Assembly: GCA_003024175.1 (NCBI GenBank)
Contig: MDYQ01000176.1
Location: 1-64,000, forward strand
From: Planoprotostelium fungivorum
Lineage: Eukaryota > Evosea > Variosea > Cavosteliida > Cavosteliaceae
Length of the DNA: 64,000 nucleotides
Direction: 5' to 3'
A model generated the notes under the pieces. The model saw nothing but the letters and a program-made list of their open reading frames with translations, was not told where the DNA came from and did not search any database. Positions 37,272-49,233 of the stretch are shown here, piece after piece. Position numbers and translations under genes: made by a program. Position 1 is the first letter of the stretch, and each line of letters starts with the position of its first letter.

Positions 37272-38257
37272 ATGTACTTCCCAAATACGCATTACAAGAC
37301 GGACTTGGAGTACGTACACGGTGCACCCACGCGTTGGCTATGTGACGTCACACTACGCGGAGAGTCTTTAACCCTGTCCTTCGTTTGCGAATACGTCGGG
37401 TAGAATGAAATCCTCGCTTGGAATCATTCTCACAGAGGGAATTCGATCAGAGGAGGATACGACAGAGAGAACGACAGACTCATATATGATGATCCATCCA
37501 AGAGACTACCCCAGGGACACGATGATCAGGTCATTGCACACTGCCGCGAAATTACCTTGGGATATCACACGACTGTAGATCGTGGGGACGATGCGATGCA
37601 GAACGGGTGAGTGATCTTCCTCCGTGCGATGCTCACAATGGGAACAGGGTACCGAAGGCGTTGTACGAGTTCAGTGGCGATCAACCCACGACCGCCGATC
37701 TGATGACATCGGCCTCTTACCAGAGTTATATTGCCTTGAAGCTCATGCACCCGGAAGCTACTGAGACAACGATGGGCTCGTACCTCTACTTAGGACCTCA
37801 CAGAGTGGGCGAACTGTTCGAACTTGCATCGTTGATTGTTCTAGGAAGGAAAGCCATACGGCAGGGAGTGCTCTACAACCTCTTGTACAACACTCCTTGT
37901 ACGGTGAAAGATGGCAAGATCGATCCCGTCGTCCGTAGAACGCAGCACCAAGTCTTTTATAAGATGCAGCCACGATCCTTGTCTTGTATAAGAACGACAA
38001 AGTCGACGGCTGGATGATCACGAGAGGGTTCAAGGCTACGGGAGGATATATTCACGGTTCAGATGATGGTGTTGTCTCTGCGATAGGCAGATTCACATAT
38101 CACTCGGATCTGGTCTTGATACCAGAGTTGAGAGGGTGGCTGATGACAGTCGGGTTCGGCATGACGCTCAAGAGGGATGACCCTTCCACCCTTGATAGAA
38201 TTGGTTTACGACATCAAATACGAAGTGATTCTCATACCAGACGCCAAGCACGAATAA
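37272..38257 (+). CDS. Unknown protein, several exons, structure uncertain
   Basis: A consistent frame starts at the ATG at 37272 (MYFPNTHYKTDLEYVHG), runs through CDVTLRGESLTLSFVCEYVG to an in-frame TAG at 37401, and continues in the same frame with NEILAWNHSHRGNSIRGG. An intron ending in this TAG would explain it (for example starting at the GTACAC near 37314). An intron at about 37610-37649 then leads to NGVPKALYEFSGDQPTT, TMGSYLYLGPHRVGELFELA and LGRKAIRQGVLYNLLY. Further pieces are ILVLYKNDKVDGWMITRGF, FTYHSDLVLIPELRGWLMTV and a last piece YDIKYEVILIPDAKHE, ending at 38257. There is no signal peptide or membrane span and no family I recognise. Confidence 0.5.
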
Positions 38258-38462
38258 ATCTGTCGTACTGTTGGAATCCATTTGTCCTCTGCAGCTGTCA
38301 CAGTGACTCCGAAGATGAAAGCATCATCCATCAGCAGTGGATGAACACAAGAGGGAATATGAGGTGGTAGCAGGATGGTGAACCATCCTTGAATGGGATA
38401 CATCATTCTCCTATATAAACTACATGATGATGCACACGTTGCAATATTTGAAAGTTTATGCG

Positions 38463-41028
38463 TTACAACTTGGCCTTGGGTGTCTCGAGGGGCAATAACT
38501 TCTCCATCAGCTCTCTCATGTCCTTCGCTGCCTCTTCCAAGTGTGACTTCATGACTTCAGATCGGTTCTTGTTGCCCATCTGCTTGTCTCCTCCCCTCAA
38601 TGTGGTGATCATCCAGAACAAGTTGTTGTCCGAAACAGAGTACGACAGACCAAATCCGTCAGTCACGACCTCTCCGTAGCCCCAACCCGAAATGTGTTTT
38701 CTAATGAACGTTAGCTCGTCTACAACGATGTAGATGGACATCTCACGAGTTGAGAGAAGATGTGGAGAGTACCCAGTGAGAAGAGAGGGAGAAGGAAGGA
38801 TCTTGATAAATGGCCGGTACTTCTTCACCGCTCTTCAGGCAGCGCTTCAGACCTGGGGGACGAGTCAGGGGAGGCCGGTTGGCGGGAAGAAAATTCACCG
38901 AAAAGGTGTCTGTCTACACCCTGACCATCGGCTGCCTCTCCCATGTATGCCGAGTGGCTGGCAACAGCCTTTCTCAGAAGAGATGCCTTCTGCTCGTCTG
39001 ATACGCTCACGTCGTCGAACGATCTGCAGGCGGGTCACTCCCGTCTACAACGTTGTAGATCGGACAAATCACCTGACAAATTCGGCCGCCTCGATGGATA
39101 CGGACCGGGTGACTTCAGTTCTTCCCTGTTGGAATTTTCTGACTTGGGTGGATTCATAGCAGGGGCCCAATTTATTGTGCATCCTGAAGTACGCCAGCTG
39201 CATGAGCATCTGCACGTACGAGTCGGGGCTGACCTGTACACCCTCAACATTTTGGCGGGAACCCGCGAAATTTCACCTTGAATTTCTTGATGAGCTCCTT
39301 TCCGTAGCCATCAAAGGAAAGAGTGGCGAGGTCGTGACCCTGAACCAATTTGTCGAAATTGTCCTCCGCCTTCTTGATGCAATCTTTCACTCGATCGTTC
39401 AACTTGAAAACGATCTCCCTCGGCTCGGGCACGGCACCGGTCCATCTACAACGAGTCAGCTCGAATCGTGTGAGAGGTCAGTCACTTGGCTCCGTTATCC
39501 TGCTTGCCGGCGGCTATGATATCTCCGATCGTGTCGTTGAGACGGAAGGTGGGGGTACCATCCATAACCGAATGCTCTCCGTTGTAAGATGCCTTTCCGT
39601 TCTCGTAAACAATAAATTCTTGTTTGTCGAAAAATCGGTTTCTGCCGTCACCTTTTATAGTCAATCTACAACGAGACGAAATTTCTCTCACCGGTCCACG
39701 AGCTCCAGGCGAACTGGTCGCGTGTCTCAGGTGTCGTATCGTCTAAAGCGAATACGATGATGCTGCTCTCGATTCTCTCGAGTGACTTTGCATTCTGTGG
39801 ATCAGCTGCAAGGAGGATTTCTCTCGCTTCGGTGTAGGCGTCACGATTTTCCGAAGTGAGGGCACCGACGGGCTCGGCCTGGTTTTAGGGTTTAGCGCGA
39901 GTTTTCGGTGAGTTTTCGATGGAATACCTTCGAGTCGCCGGCCATTTGGATGACCTTGGCAATCGCGGCCTCCAATTGCGCAGTGTTGAGCGATTCACCC
40001 TCGCGAGCCACCTGAAGGGAGTCGGTTGGAACCCGTTCCGGCCTTTTTTTCTCACCTCCAACTCGTAAAACTTGTTCTTGCGAATGAACACGACGTGATT
40101 GTTGGTTTTAGGGTTGTACTTTTTCGCCTGGTCTGAACCTTTGACGGGGAAACGGGAAGAGTTGAACATCATACGGTAGGATGACATGGCGAGGGGGGCA
40201 CTTCTCGCGTACTCGGGCTCGAGGCGACCGCTAGGGTGGGTGAGGCCGTTCCCGCCAAAATTTTGTCCCACCTTTCGAGTTCTTCTCTGAATTGGATGAC
40301 ACCACGGATGAGGGCGGCGGCGCGGGAAGGAATGTTCCTGGAAATTTCAGGGGGCAGAAATAGGGAGGGTGTACCTTCTCTTGCGGTCGTCTTTCAGCAT
40401 GTACGCGTAGTTTACGTAGACGACGACGGGGTCACGGTAAGACATGTAGGCAGCATCGTCCCACCATTCAGCGATCCAGTTCTTAACGGAAGGCTGGGCG
40501 GCCTTCTCTTCCAGCCTCTTCTGTAATTCGGCACCTGCAATGTGTGAGTAGATGATGCAGATGTGATAATCGAATGATATGATATGCAGATGGAGAGAGA
40601 AAGGATGGTGAATGAAATATAGATTGTGAGAGGATGTGTCTGTTGTTTCGAATGAGATCACCTTTGCCCTTGACAAAATCGTTGACGACCATGGTTGTTC
40701 TCTGGAAGGCAGCATCGTCCACGAGGGGCTTGACGGACTTGAGATACTTGGCAGCAGTCGCCTCTAATTTGGGGACGGGGAGTCTTGGGAGATTCTCTTC
40801 GAATCGGAGCATGGGTGGGGCGTTGGGATCAGCCTACCGATGGATCAATCATGTTGTTTAGAGGATGAAATTGAGGGCTTAACATGCCAATCTGAAACGA
40901 TGAAGATAGACTGCTCAACTCACAGGTACAGGGTTCTGACCTTTCACTCCTGCAGTGGAAAACATCCGCCTGCGCATTCCGCTGTCGTTTCTCATCATCA
41001 CGTGTCCCTTCTTAACGGCCGATAGCAT
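38463..41028 (-). CDS. Carnitine O-acetyltransferase, probable mitochondrial and peroxisomal dual targeting
   Basis: Transfers acetyl groups between CoA and carnitine for shuttling between organelles. The N-terminus (MLSAVKKGHVMMRN then RRRMFSTAG) is basic, amphipathic and acid-free up to a likely matrix-protease site, a mitochondrial presequence. The mature part starts ENLPRLPVPKLEATAAKYL. The catalytic histidine block is YNGEHSVMDGTPTFRLND, preceded by GDGRNRFFDKQEFIV. Downstream are the family block YESTQVRKFQQGRTEVTRSV and HISGWGYGEVVTDGFGLSYS. The last residues are LETPKAKL, so it ends in AKL, a type 1 peroxisomal signal. Yeast CAT2 is likewise targeted to both organelles. Introns are about 40-50 nt, and three or four carry the recurrent TCTACAACGTTGTAGA-like element. 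Confidence 0.9.
38719..38734. repeat. Intron near-palindrome, carnitine acetyltransferase gene
   Basis: TCTACAACGATGTAGA inside a 46-nt intron near the 3' end of the gene. Confidence 0.75.
39044..39059. repeat. Intron palindrome, carnitine acetyltransferase gene
   Basis: TCTACAACGTTGTAGA, perfect, in the middle of a 50-nt intron. Confidence 0.8.
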
Positions 41029-41316
41029 ACTGCAGCAGCAAGATGATCCTGCGCGATACCTTCAGCCTATATGACACGATGGAGGAGCCGATCTCACCTA
41101 CCGATGAGGTTTGGAATCTGTAGGTCAGTCGGACTTTGACCCGCTCAGTCGGGATGAACTCAGTTCCCTTCCTCCGATTTTCCGTGACATCTACAAACCA
41201 ATGCTAAATGTCAATGACCACACGATGGATGGAGGGCCTCTATGGATACAACATGTCTTATTTATTGAGGAATATTACCGTCTGAATTATAGAGCTCTCC
41301 AGCATCTGTCAGGGTG
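41029..41316. other. Short intergenic spacer
   Basis: Separates the carnitine acetyltransferase start from the receptor kinase stop; no gene seen. Confidence 0.4.
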
Positions 41317-44300
41317 TCAATGTGCATCATCATTCACGTAGTGTTCACCGTTATAGAATGCTTGGGCAGAAGCTTCCTCTTCTTCTGCAGGCATCTCTGG
41401 TGACAAGACGTCGTACAATTCTGTCATCTTCTTGTGGATATCTCTGAATGTGGGTCTGTACTTTGCATCGTAGCTCCAGCACCTGCGATGCGTTGGCTCT
41501 CCACTCGTCACATTTCCTCTCACCCTTCTACAGTGACGAAGAACTCTTCAGGACATCTGATCGGACGACTCAACGTCTTTCCCTCCTTCACGACGTAATG
41601 AATCACGTCCTGGTTGGTAGACAACTCCCAATATGGATCTGTGGAATCATCAACCTGCATCATGACGTTTCTGATGATGAAAGACGATCGATGATGGTGA
41701 TGATGCGATCGAGATGATTGTGATGACGACACTCACTCTGCCCGAACGAAAATATCTCCCTGAAAACTCTTTAGAAACTCTTCCTTCACCACAATCTCAC
41801 CAAGCCAGAACACCGAAACTCCACACGTCACTCAGTCGAGTCGTGATACCATCCGTGATGCACTCCGGTGCACACCAACGGTATGGAAGCACTTTTGTAT
41901 CTGCAGAATACTGACTGTTCTCACGGCTCATGCCAAAGTCTGAGATCTGATGATGATGTCAGGGGAGGAGAGAAGGTGAGGTTTCACTTTGACGCTCTTC
42001 GATCGGTCAACGAGGACGTTCCTGGCGGCTAAGTCTCTGTGGAGGATACCTGTTGAAATGAGAAGATGCGATGATATCGATGGAAATGGAGGATGTAGAG
42101 ATGGTCCATGTGATGAGCAGACGATGATACGTGGATGTGTGGAATGGTCATCACCCTTCGCTTGCAGATAGATCATTCCCTTCACGACGTCGAAAGACAT
42201 CTTGATGAGATCGTTGTCGTTCAATTCCCTCTTGTGGGTTCGGAGGTAACTGTAAACTTTTAATTTTCGATTTTCACTCCATCTCACTGGTCCAAGCTGC
42301 CCTCGTCTACGAATTCGAGTACCATCAGGAAGCGGTCGTTGTGCATTGTAACTCCTTCCATTCGTCATCACCAGGATCATGGCCACGAAGAGATAGATCC
42401 TCACCGAGTAAGCGTACGATATTGGGATGATTGAGACGCCTGAGGAGAGATATCTCCTCTTTCCACTTGGTATCCTCTCCGTTTGGGCTATCGTTCTACA
42501 ACACCGTGTGAACATTCATTCTGCATTTTACACTACCTTGACACCCTTCAGGGCCACAACGGTCTCCTGCCACAGTCCCTTGTATACTTCACCGAAATTC
42601 CCCGAGCCAATGATGCCCTTGACCTAATCTTTGTCGACCGAAGCTCCGTCGACACCGCTCACCTGTACGTCGTCCAGCATGAGGTCGGATATGTCCAATC
42701 TCTGCATCTCGTATTCTGATTCTCTCTTCAACTTTCTCCTGTACTCGTTTCTCTTGATGACTACCACGATGACGGCCGTGAGGATGATGAGCGATAGCAG
42801 ACCGATCACGACTCCGATGATGATCTTGTTCTTCGAATTCGCATTGTCTTCTGGTAGGATGGGAATGCATGCGATGCTTCCGTCTGTGAGGGGTACGTCA
42901 GAAGTCGTCCGCCTCGATCGATCTCACTCAAGGTCTGGGATCGGTACTGATCATTACAGTGAACGAGAGAGAGAGAAGAGACGTCGGTAGATAACGTTGC
43001 GTTCAGGGAGAGGTAGATGTTGTCCACTGGAGAGAAACTAGAGCGATTGAGTCTGAATGAGAAAGAAAAGTTGAATGTGATCACCTCGTGCGCTCGACGT
43101 TCAACGATCCAGATTTCACGTAGATGGCTGATCCAGTCTGACTGGCAGCGTCATCTAAAAACGTGCTGTCTGACAGGGACAGACCTGTGACATCGATGTC
43201 ATCCTCTCTATTTTCATGGGAGATGTTCACCTCCCGAGGCAGTTATGGCACCACCGGTACCTGCTGAATTCTGCTGGAAGTTACCATTGCGTATAGAAGG
43301 TGGATTCATCGTTGCCCTTGCAGCAGAGGGATACCACTCGCTGTACAACGCTCCTCCGTCCAATGCATTGTTGTATGAGAACGTACAACTATCGATGATG
43401 ACGTCATCACCATCGGCTAGTTTTCGTGAATAGGAAAACGGAAGATATTTCACCGACATTCTATATATAGACCGCCTCCCATCTTGCCGGCAGAATTGCC
43501 ATTCAGGATGTTGTTACGTAAGATTACGCCTCTACGTGACGCCGACCTTGTGATGTAGATGGACCCCCCAGATTGTTTCGCAGAATTTCTAAAGAATCAG
43601 AGACGTATGGGACAGACGATTATCACCTCAAGAACGAACTGTACTGTATGTAGCTTGCTTCCATGGAAATACCACCGAGGTGAATGATCGTTCCGTTGTC
43701 GTTTCCAATGTTGTCATTCGCCGTGATGGCATACACCATCAATCGGAACTGTCCAGTAGTCGACACGGCCGACGATATCTGTAGACAATCATCTCAAAGA
43801 CTACATACCTGTTTCACACTCACGTTGTTGTTTGAGAAATTCTCTCTGGCGATCGAGATGTCGAAAAGTCCCGCGAATCTCACGAGCGGTCCTCCACATA
43901 CATTGTTCTCGAAAACGTTATCTTGAGAAGAGACGGAACTCATTCCACTCGAATTGTAGACGATCATTCCCAGAGGAAGATGATGATTACGGAACGAACT
44001 GTTGGTCAAGTCCAGCGTGTACTGTCCCATGATCAATCGATATCTCGGCTGAATGGACGTCTCACGGGAAGGTCAGAGGCGAGACTGATCAGACCTCCAT
44101 CGTATATCGCGCTGTTATCCGTGCAATCGATTCCACTGATGATGACGTTCTCTGCTTTTGAAGCGGTCAATACAGCTCCAATACCAGCTGTGTGACCGTG
44201 AAACTCGGTCTCTGTCTCCACATCAGCACGGAGCGTCGGATGTTGCCATCACCCGTCAGTGTCAAATTTGTCCCTTGGAATGAGATGGCGCCTCCTTGCT

Positions 44301-47206
44301 GAGCGGCAGAATTTCCGTGAAATCTCGATCCATTGATCGTGACGCTCAATTTTGCTGAAGGAGACTCTAATCCGATGCGACTTTCTGTCGAGGCATAAAT
44401 GGCCCCTCCCTTTGTAAATGCAAAATTTGAGATGAACGTGCAGTCGTTGATGGTGGCTACAACCATCGTTGGATCTGTATCACCCTTTGTAGTGGGAGAT
44501 AGCAGACGTATCGCTCCTCCGTTACCGCCAGAATTTCCTTGGAAGAGACAGTTATCCACCGTAACATTACCACTTGCGGTAGACAGACTACCTGTCTCTG
44601 TTAGATGTTTCACATCATGTGTCTTCACCTCCGTTTCCGTGTATGTTATCAGAGAAAGAAGAAGAAGATATGTGGAACGAGGCTGCCGATTTGATGTAGA
44701 CAGTCCCACTCCCATCAGCATAAGAGGAGGAGAAGTGACTATCGGTAACGAACACGTCTGCATCTGATGCCGAAATGTATACGGCGGAGCCTATCATGTC
44801 GTGAGATCAAGTCTACTGCACCGGGAAAGTACCTGTCGTAGAATAACAATTGGTGACGTTGACTCTGTGCATCGATATGGAACGACCGGTGGACAGAGAG
44901 AGACCTGCAGATTTTAGTTTTCGATCAAACGAGACGTCATCGACTCCACCTGAACTTCCCACCGAGGAATCCACCAGCGCATCTTCTATGGTGATGTCAC
45001 TGATTTCACTTGCCTCCTGTCAAGATTCAGTATACTTTCTGTTCTTGCCATGTATACGTACGTCCAAATAGATACCTCCGTTGACTGTGTGGTACATACG
45101 AATAGACGTGATGGTCAGATAGGCCGCTTGCCCATAAGCTTCGATACCATACCCTGTCGAGGAATTGACGGCGAAATCTTCGATGTAGATGGATTCCCAC
45201 GTCCCAAACAGAGACAGGCCGGATGATACGTTGGTACAGCTGATGTTCTGTATAATCAACTGATACGTGTCATCGAGATTTCATTCAGATTCCTCACCGA
45301 ATTAGCAGTCACTTGCTCCATCAAGAGGACGGGTATGTCGTACTGGGACGAACCGTACGCTTCTACGTGACGTATGATGACATCACTGTGTTTACCACGT
45401 ATGGCCACGACGCCGTCTGTGGTCAACGTGGAGTTGTGTAGATCCGCTCGCAGGTTTTCGATCAAGATATGGCTGACCTGACTGTTCGGATCAAAGACGA
45501 TGGCGACTGTGTTGAATCAACGATCGATATGTCTCATCGTACTCATTGTCTTGGAATACGTTGTTTTGTAGCCAAATATTGTGGACGTACATGTTCGATA
45601 TGGTGACGTACTCCGCTCTACCCACGACATTTAACATGTTACCAGTGGTTTGTGTTTCATAAATCGTTACGTTCGTCACGTTGATGTAATTCAAGTTTCC
45701 CGTGATATACAGAAACAGACTGGGAAGATCGAGGGGGTCGATCGTTGTGAAGGCACTCGCCGTGACATCTGAATCAATTCATCAGGTCATCATCGTAAAA
45801 TGTTCAGATGACATAGACTCGATGATCAAAACTTCACTTGAAACGGTTAGATTGCCAGACCCTACGATGACAAAGAGGGCCTCTCCACGTGTAGCCGTTA
45901 CATTTGAAATTTGAATGTCCGAACCGATCTCGGTGTAGAGGAAGGTACCGTTCCATCCATCGGCCGTTATACCTTCGAATACGATGCTGGTGTGCGGTGC
46001 AGCATTTTTAACCTTCTTGATGTGGATGACTGAAGGGTAAACTGATGTGAAGATGAGACGATGGAGGTGCGCAGATTATGGATGAATGAAAACGCTCGCC
46101 TTCGTTGATATTAGACAGAAGCAGGTTATCAGTGAAAGTGGTGTTATAGAGGTTGATGAGGGTGATACTTGGGTCCGAGATGAGAAATAGTGGGGTTTGT
46201 GCTGTGAAATTTTTCACAATGCAGTCTACCATGGATAGACGTTTCGCAGAAGGCAGAGTCGTTGGGAGTGGTTCGACGGATAACGCCTGACTGTTTCCAG
46301 TGAAATTACAGCGCGAGATATCGATGTCGCCAGATCTTCCCCCGAATTGTATGGCGTACGATCCTTCCTTGATCACGTCAGAGATCTCACATGATGGACT
46401 GGATCACCTGGTCGGAGAACGTGAATTGAGAATCTCTCATCGCCACGTTTCCATTGCTCCATACGGATAAAAAGTCACCCGCGGTTACATTCCAAGAGTT
46501 GATGTGGATGTCGATCTATCATTCGATTAGATCATCACTATGATGGAAGGAAGATGTACTGTTCCATAGGTTTGTATGACAGGCACATTCGGGATTGTGG
46601 TGTTGACGTTGACTTCTACATCATCTCCCCAAAATGAGCACGGGGTTTTGCAGGTCAAATTGAAAGCTGTGAATGAGGGACCTGATAGAGTGACGCTGGT
46701 GAAGAGGATCAGTGTGAGGTCGAACGACGAGACGAGTTACTTTCGAAGGTATAGGGAGGTGTTGGTGAAGCGGAAGAATGTCGTTGCGTCTTCTGACGGT
46801 TGGAGGGTAACGGATGATAGATTGAAAGAGTCCAAGGGGGGGAAAGACAAACCTTCCATCTGTCATTATGCAATCTTCCGATTTCGATTACCTCCTCCTT
46901 TCATGATGGTCGTTGAAGAGTCTTGACCTTCAAAAGTGATAGAGCGAGTCAATCCGTTGGACGGTATAATGAAGTCGAGTTGATACGTTCCACTTTCCAG
47001 GAGAAACACGAGATTGTCTTCGAAACCGAACGTCTGATTGAAGACTGAAGCCAGTTACGCGAGAAGACACTACACCTCCCACCTTGTGCGATGTTCGTTG
47101 AATTCACCGAGTATGAGTCAGCCTCCACTGGGATGAGAGGAACCAATAAGAGGATACACAAGATCCCAATGAAGGGACCAGCTGGACCCTCCTTGTCCGG
47201 ACCCAT
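41317..47206 (-). CDS. Receptor tyrosine-kinase-like protein with a parallel beta-helix ectodomain
   Basis: The start is MGPDKEGPAGPFIGILCILLLVPLIP (a signal peptide) at 47206. The roughly 1,300-residue ectodomain is built of short beta-helix rungs. The N-terminal part has repeated NVT/NIS strands, and nearer the membrane are repeats with GGAI/GGAL and FxxN: NSAAQQGGAISFQG, NSGGNGGAIRLL, FAFTKGGAIYAS, NNALDGGALYSE. This is the pattern of polymorphic outer-membrane-protein repeats. A membrane helix (IGLLSLIILTAVIVVVIK) leads to a complete kinase: IIGSGNFGEVYKGLW, VVALKGVK, LNHPNIVRLLG, catalytic loop HRDLAARNVLV (the tyrosine-kinase form), SDFGMSR, YRWCAPE, SDVWSFGVLAWEIFSFGQ and CWSYDAKYRPTF. 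All catalytic residues are present, in contrast to the GPS receptor. It is heavily intron-split, with more than 20 short introns. Confidence 0.85.
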
Positions 47207-47617
47207 CCGATGATTCTAAAAACCAGCGATCGACAACGTTTACACCAGAGAAAATTTTTCCCGCTCCTCCCTATCGCTGCCCGTCACTATGTCTCATTTA
47301 CACTGTCCATATCTGAGCGGCCGTTCATCTCATCAGCAAGGAAGCCACTCAACATCGTCCTCTCATCCACCAACTTGGAAGGTCGAGTTTATATAAACGA
47401 CACCGTCATCGAAGCAAACATCACAGGAAAGGTCATGAGAATTCTGTGCTTTAAACGGAAGAGGAGTTGGTCTTGGCGATCTCATATTCTTTGCGATATA
47501 TGTGGATGCCTTCAGAGAAGAGAGCCTTCTCATCTTTCCACCCCGTCAGATTTCTCAACTTGTCGCTGCTGACCCTATTCAACGGTCAGCCATCACGTAA
47601 TCAACACGATCATCTTC
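47207..47617. other. Spacer with protein-like but unassigned open frames (+ strand)
   Basis: Two plus-strand pieces look coding: FTLSISERPFISSARKPLNI followed by VYINDTVIEANITGK (about 47285-47430), and VGLGDLIFFAIYVDAF (about 47470-47600). I could not find a GT-AG pair that joins them in frame. They may be a small gene or chance. Confidence 0.25.
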
Positions 47618-48472
47618 TCACCACTGAGAAAATCCAGTTAATATGGTATACTTATCGTAGCTTGTGGTGATCAATGGCTTCGGCTCATATTTCGTCTCTC
47701 TCGTGATACCATACTCTCTCTGGACAGCTGCGGCCACCTCATCGAGGGTCTCATAGCGGTGACCGGAGATGTTAAAACACTGACCCATCACATCACGACG
47801 CTGAGCGTGTTGGGCGATGGACACGTAGGCTTCTCCACAATCGTCCAAGTGAAGTCCGTGCATCATTGTCTTTGGATGGGAATGGAAGATGAGCCCATCT
47901 TGAGATCGCTCTGCAATCTCGAAGAGAGGTCCGTAAAGACTTCCTCCAAGACCAAATACAGTGGTGGGACGTAAGATGACCACATCCAATGTGGATTCAG
48001 ACAGGAGAGATCGGGCGGCTTTCGTTCGAGGCGCCAGAACGGGAGGAGGATTGAGAGGACTCTCTTCTGTGTGGGGTTTGGAATTCTCATTCTCAATGTC
48101 CATCTGTCCGTAATCTTTGCAACCCGATGTGAACATGAGGAGGGGCCGGATGCCATGTTCGGTACTCTTCTCTGCCAGCTGACGAACCATTCGGAGGATC
48201 TCTTGAAAGTGGGTATCATAATCGTCCAGTTGTTCCGTGTTGCTGACGATCACATCGAATGTGACGGATTGAGAATAGAGGGTGTTCAGAAATGAGAGAT
48301 CTGAGGGAGATCCTGAGATGGGAATGATACCTTGAGTGGATAGCAAGGAGATGGCGGAGGCATTTCTAATCAGACCGAAGGTCTTCCAGCCAGCTCTGAC
48401 AAAAGCACGTGCCACTGCATTACCGATGGAACCGTTGGCGCCTGTGACCAATGCAACTCTGTGAGAACTCAT
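47618..48472 (-). CDS. NAD-dependent epimerase/dehydratase family protein (atypical SDR)
   Basis: Uninterrupted ORF of 284 residues, unusual here for having no intron. It begins MSSHRVALVTGANGSIGNAV, with the TGxxGxxG nucleotide-binding motif. Later features are MFTSGCKDYG, then VILRPTTVFGLGGSLYG (the RPxxVYG-like family block) and LHLDDCGEAYVSIA, matching the extended SDR fold. The classical YxxxK is not obvious, as in several atypical SDRs of the NAD(P)-binding epimerase group. The substrate is unknown. The lack of introns could mean recent acquisition or retrocopying, but codon usage does not look foreign by eye. Confidence 0.8.
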   Translation of the reverse strand: MSSHRVALVTGANGSIGNAVARAFVRAGWKTFGLIRNASAISLLSTQGIIPISGSPSDLSFLNTLYSQSVTFDVIVSNTEQLDDYDTHFQEILRMVRQLAEKSTEHGIRPLLMFTSGCKDYGQMDIENENSKPHTEESPLNPPPVLAPRTKAARSLLSESTLDVVILRPTTVFGLGGSLYGPLFEIAERSQDGLIFHSHPKTMMHGLHLDDCGEAYVSIAQHAQRRDVMGQCFNISGHRYETLDEVAAAVQREYGITRETKYEPKPLITTSYDKYTILTGFSQW

Positions 48473-49233
48473 TGAGATCGTTTTGTGGATTCGCTGACGA
48501 TGTCAATTGATGACGCGATCGATGCGAATCATTTGTTTGAATGATTTGAAGAAGATTTTGTGGCAGGTAGAAAGAGATAGATGCGTTGTCTCATGATCGA
48601 TGTAAAAAGGTTTCTGTCCAAGTGATTCGTGGTGCAACATCAAATACCGTTGCATTTCCTTCGCAATATGATATCCATGTTTCTATACGTATAGATATGA
48701 TCAAATACGATGCTCAGTTGTGGTGGCAAGAAATGATGCGTCTGATTACTTATTGTTTTGTGGTTGTAGAGCTCAAAGCGCGCGCAAAAATTTTCATTTT
48801 TCAAAAAGGTAGCGAGCGCGCGCATCACGCTCCCTCAGCCGTCTGGTCCCTCTTCCTTGCACCTCGAATCGCCTCGGACCAAGGTATGAGTAAGAGGTAT
48901 GCCTATATATGTCCTTATATTCTCCCACCTTCGATCCTCTTCTTCCATTTTTCATCGACTGTCCCTCTTTAGACTCCTGTCCATATCCTATCGATAGGTA
49001 AGACCCTTTGGTTCCTTCTCTTCTCTCCTTATTTCGAATTAAATGCATCTATCATATCGATTATCATGGGTTACCATGTGGTCACACTGACCTTTCAAAG
49101 TGTCTATGACCTCTTTCTAACGATACCGCAGGTGTTTCCAAGCCGTTTTAAAGGCGGAGGGTTGTTATTCGGAGCCCACAATTTTTCGCGGTCAACTTAA
49201 CGGTCACCTGACACCGCAGGCACCCCAGGAAGC
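48473..49233. other. Intergenic region; holds promoters of the epimerase and U2 genes
   Basis: About 760 bp between the divergent epimerase start and the U2 RNA 5' end. No ORF of quality and no named snRNA promoter element that I can be sure of. Confidence 0.4.

Noticed and set aside
47465-47520. GLGDLIFF resembling the presenilin GLGD active-site motif
   Set aside because: The open piece is under 50 residues, has no surrounding membrane helices and cannot be joined to a second aspartate motif.
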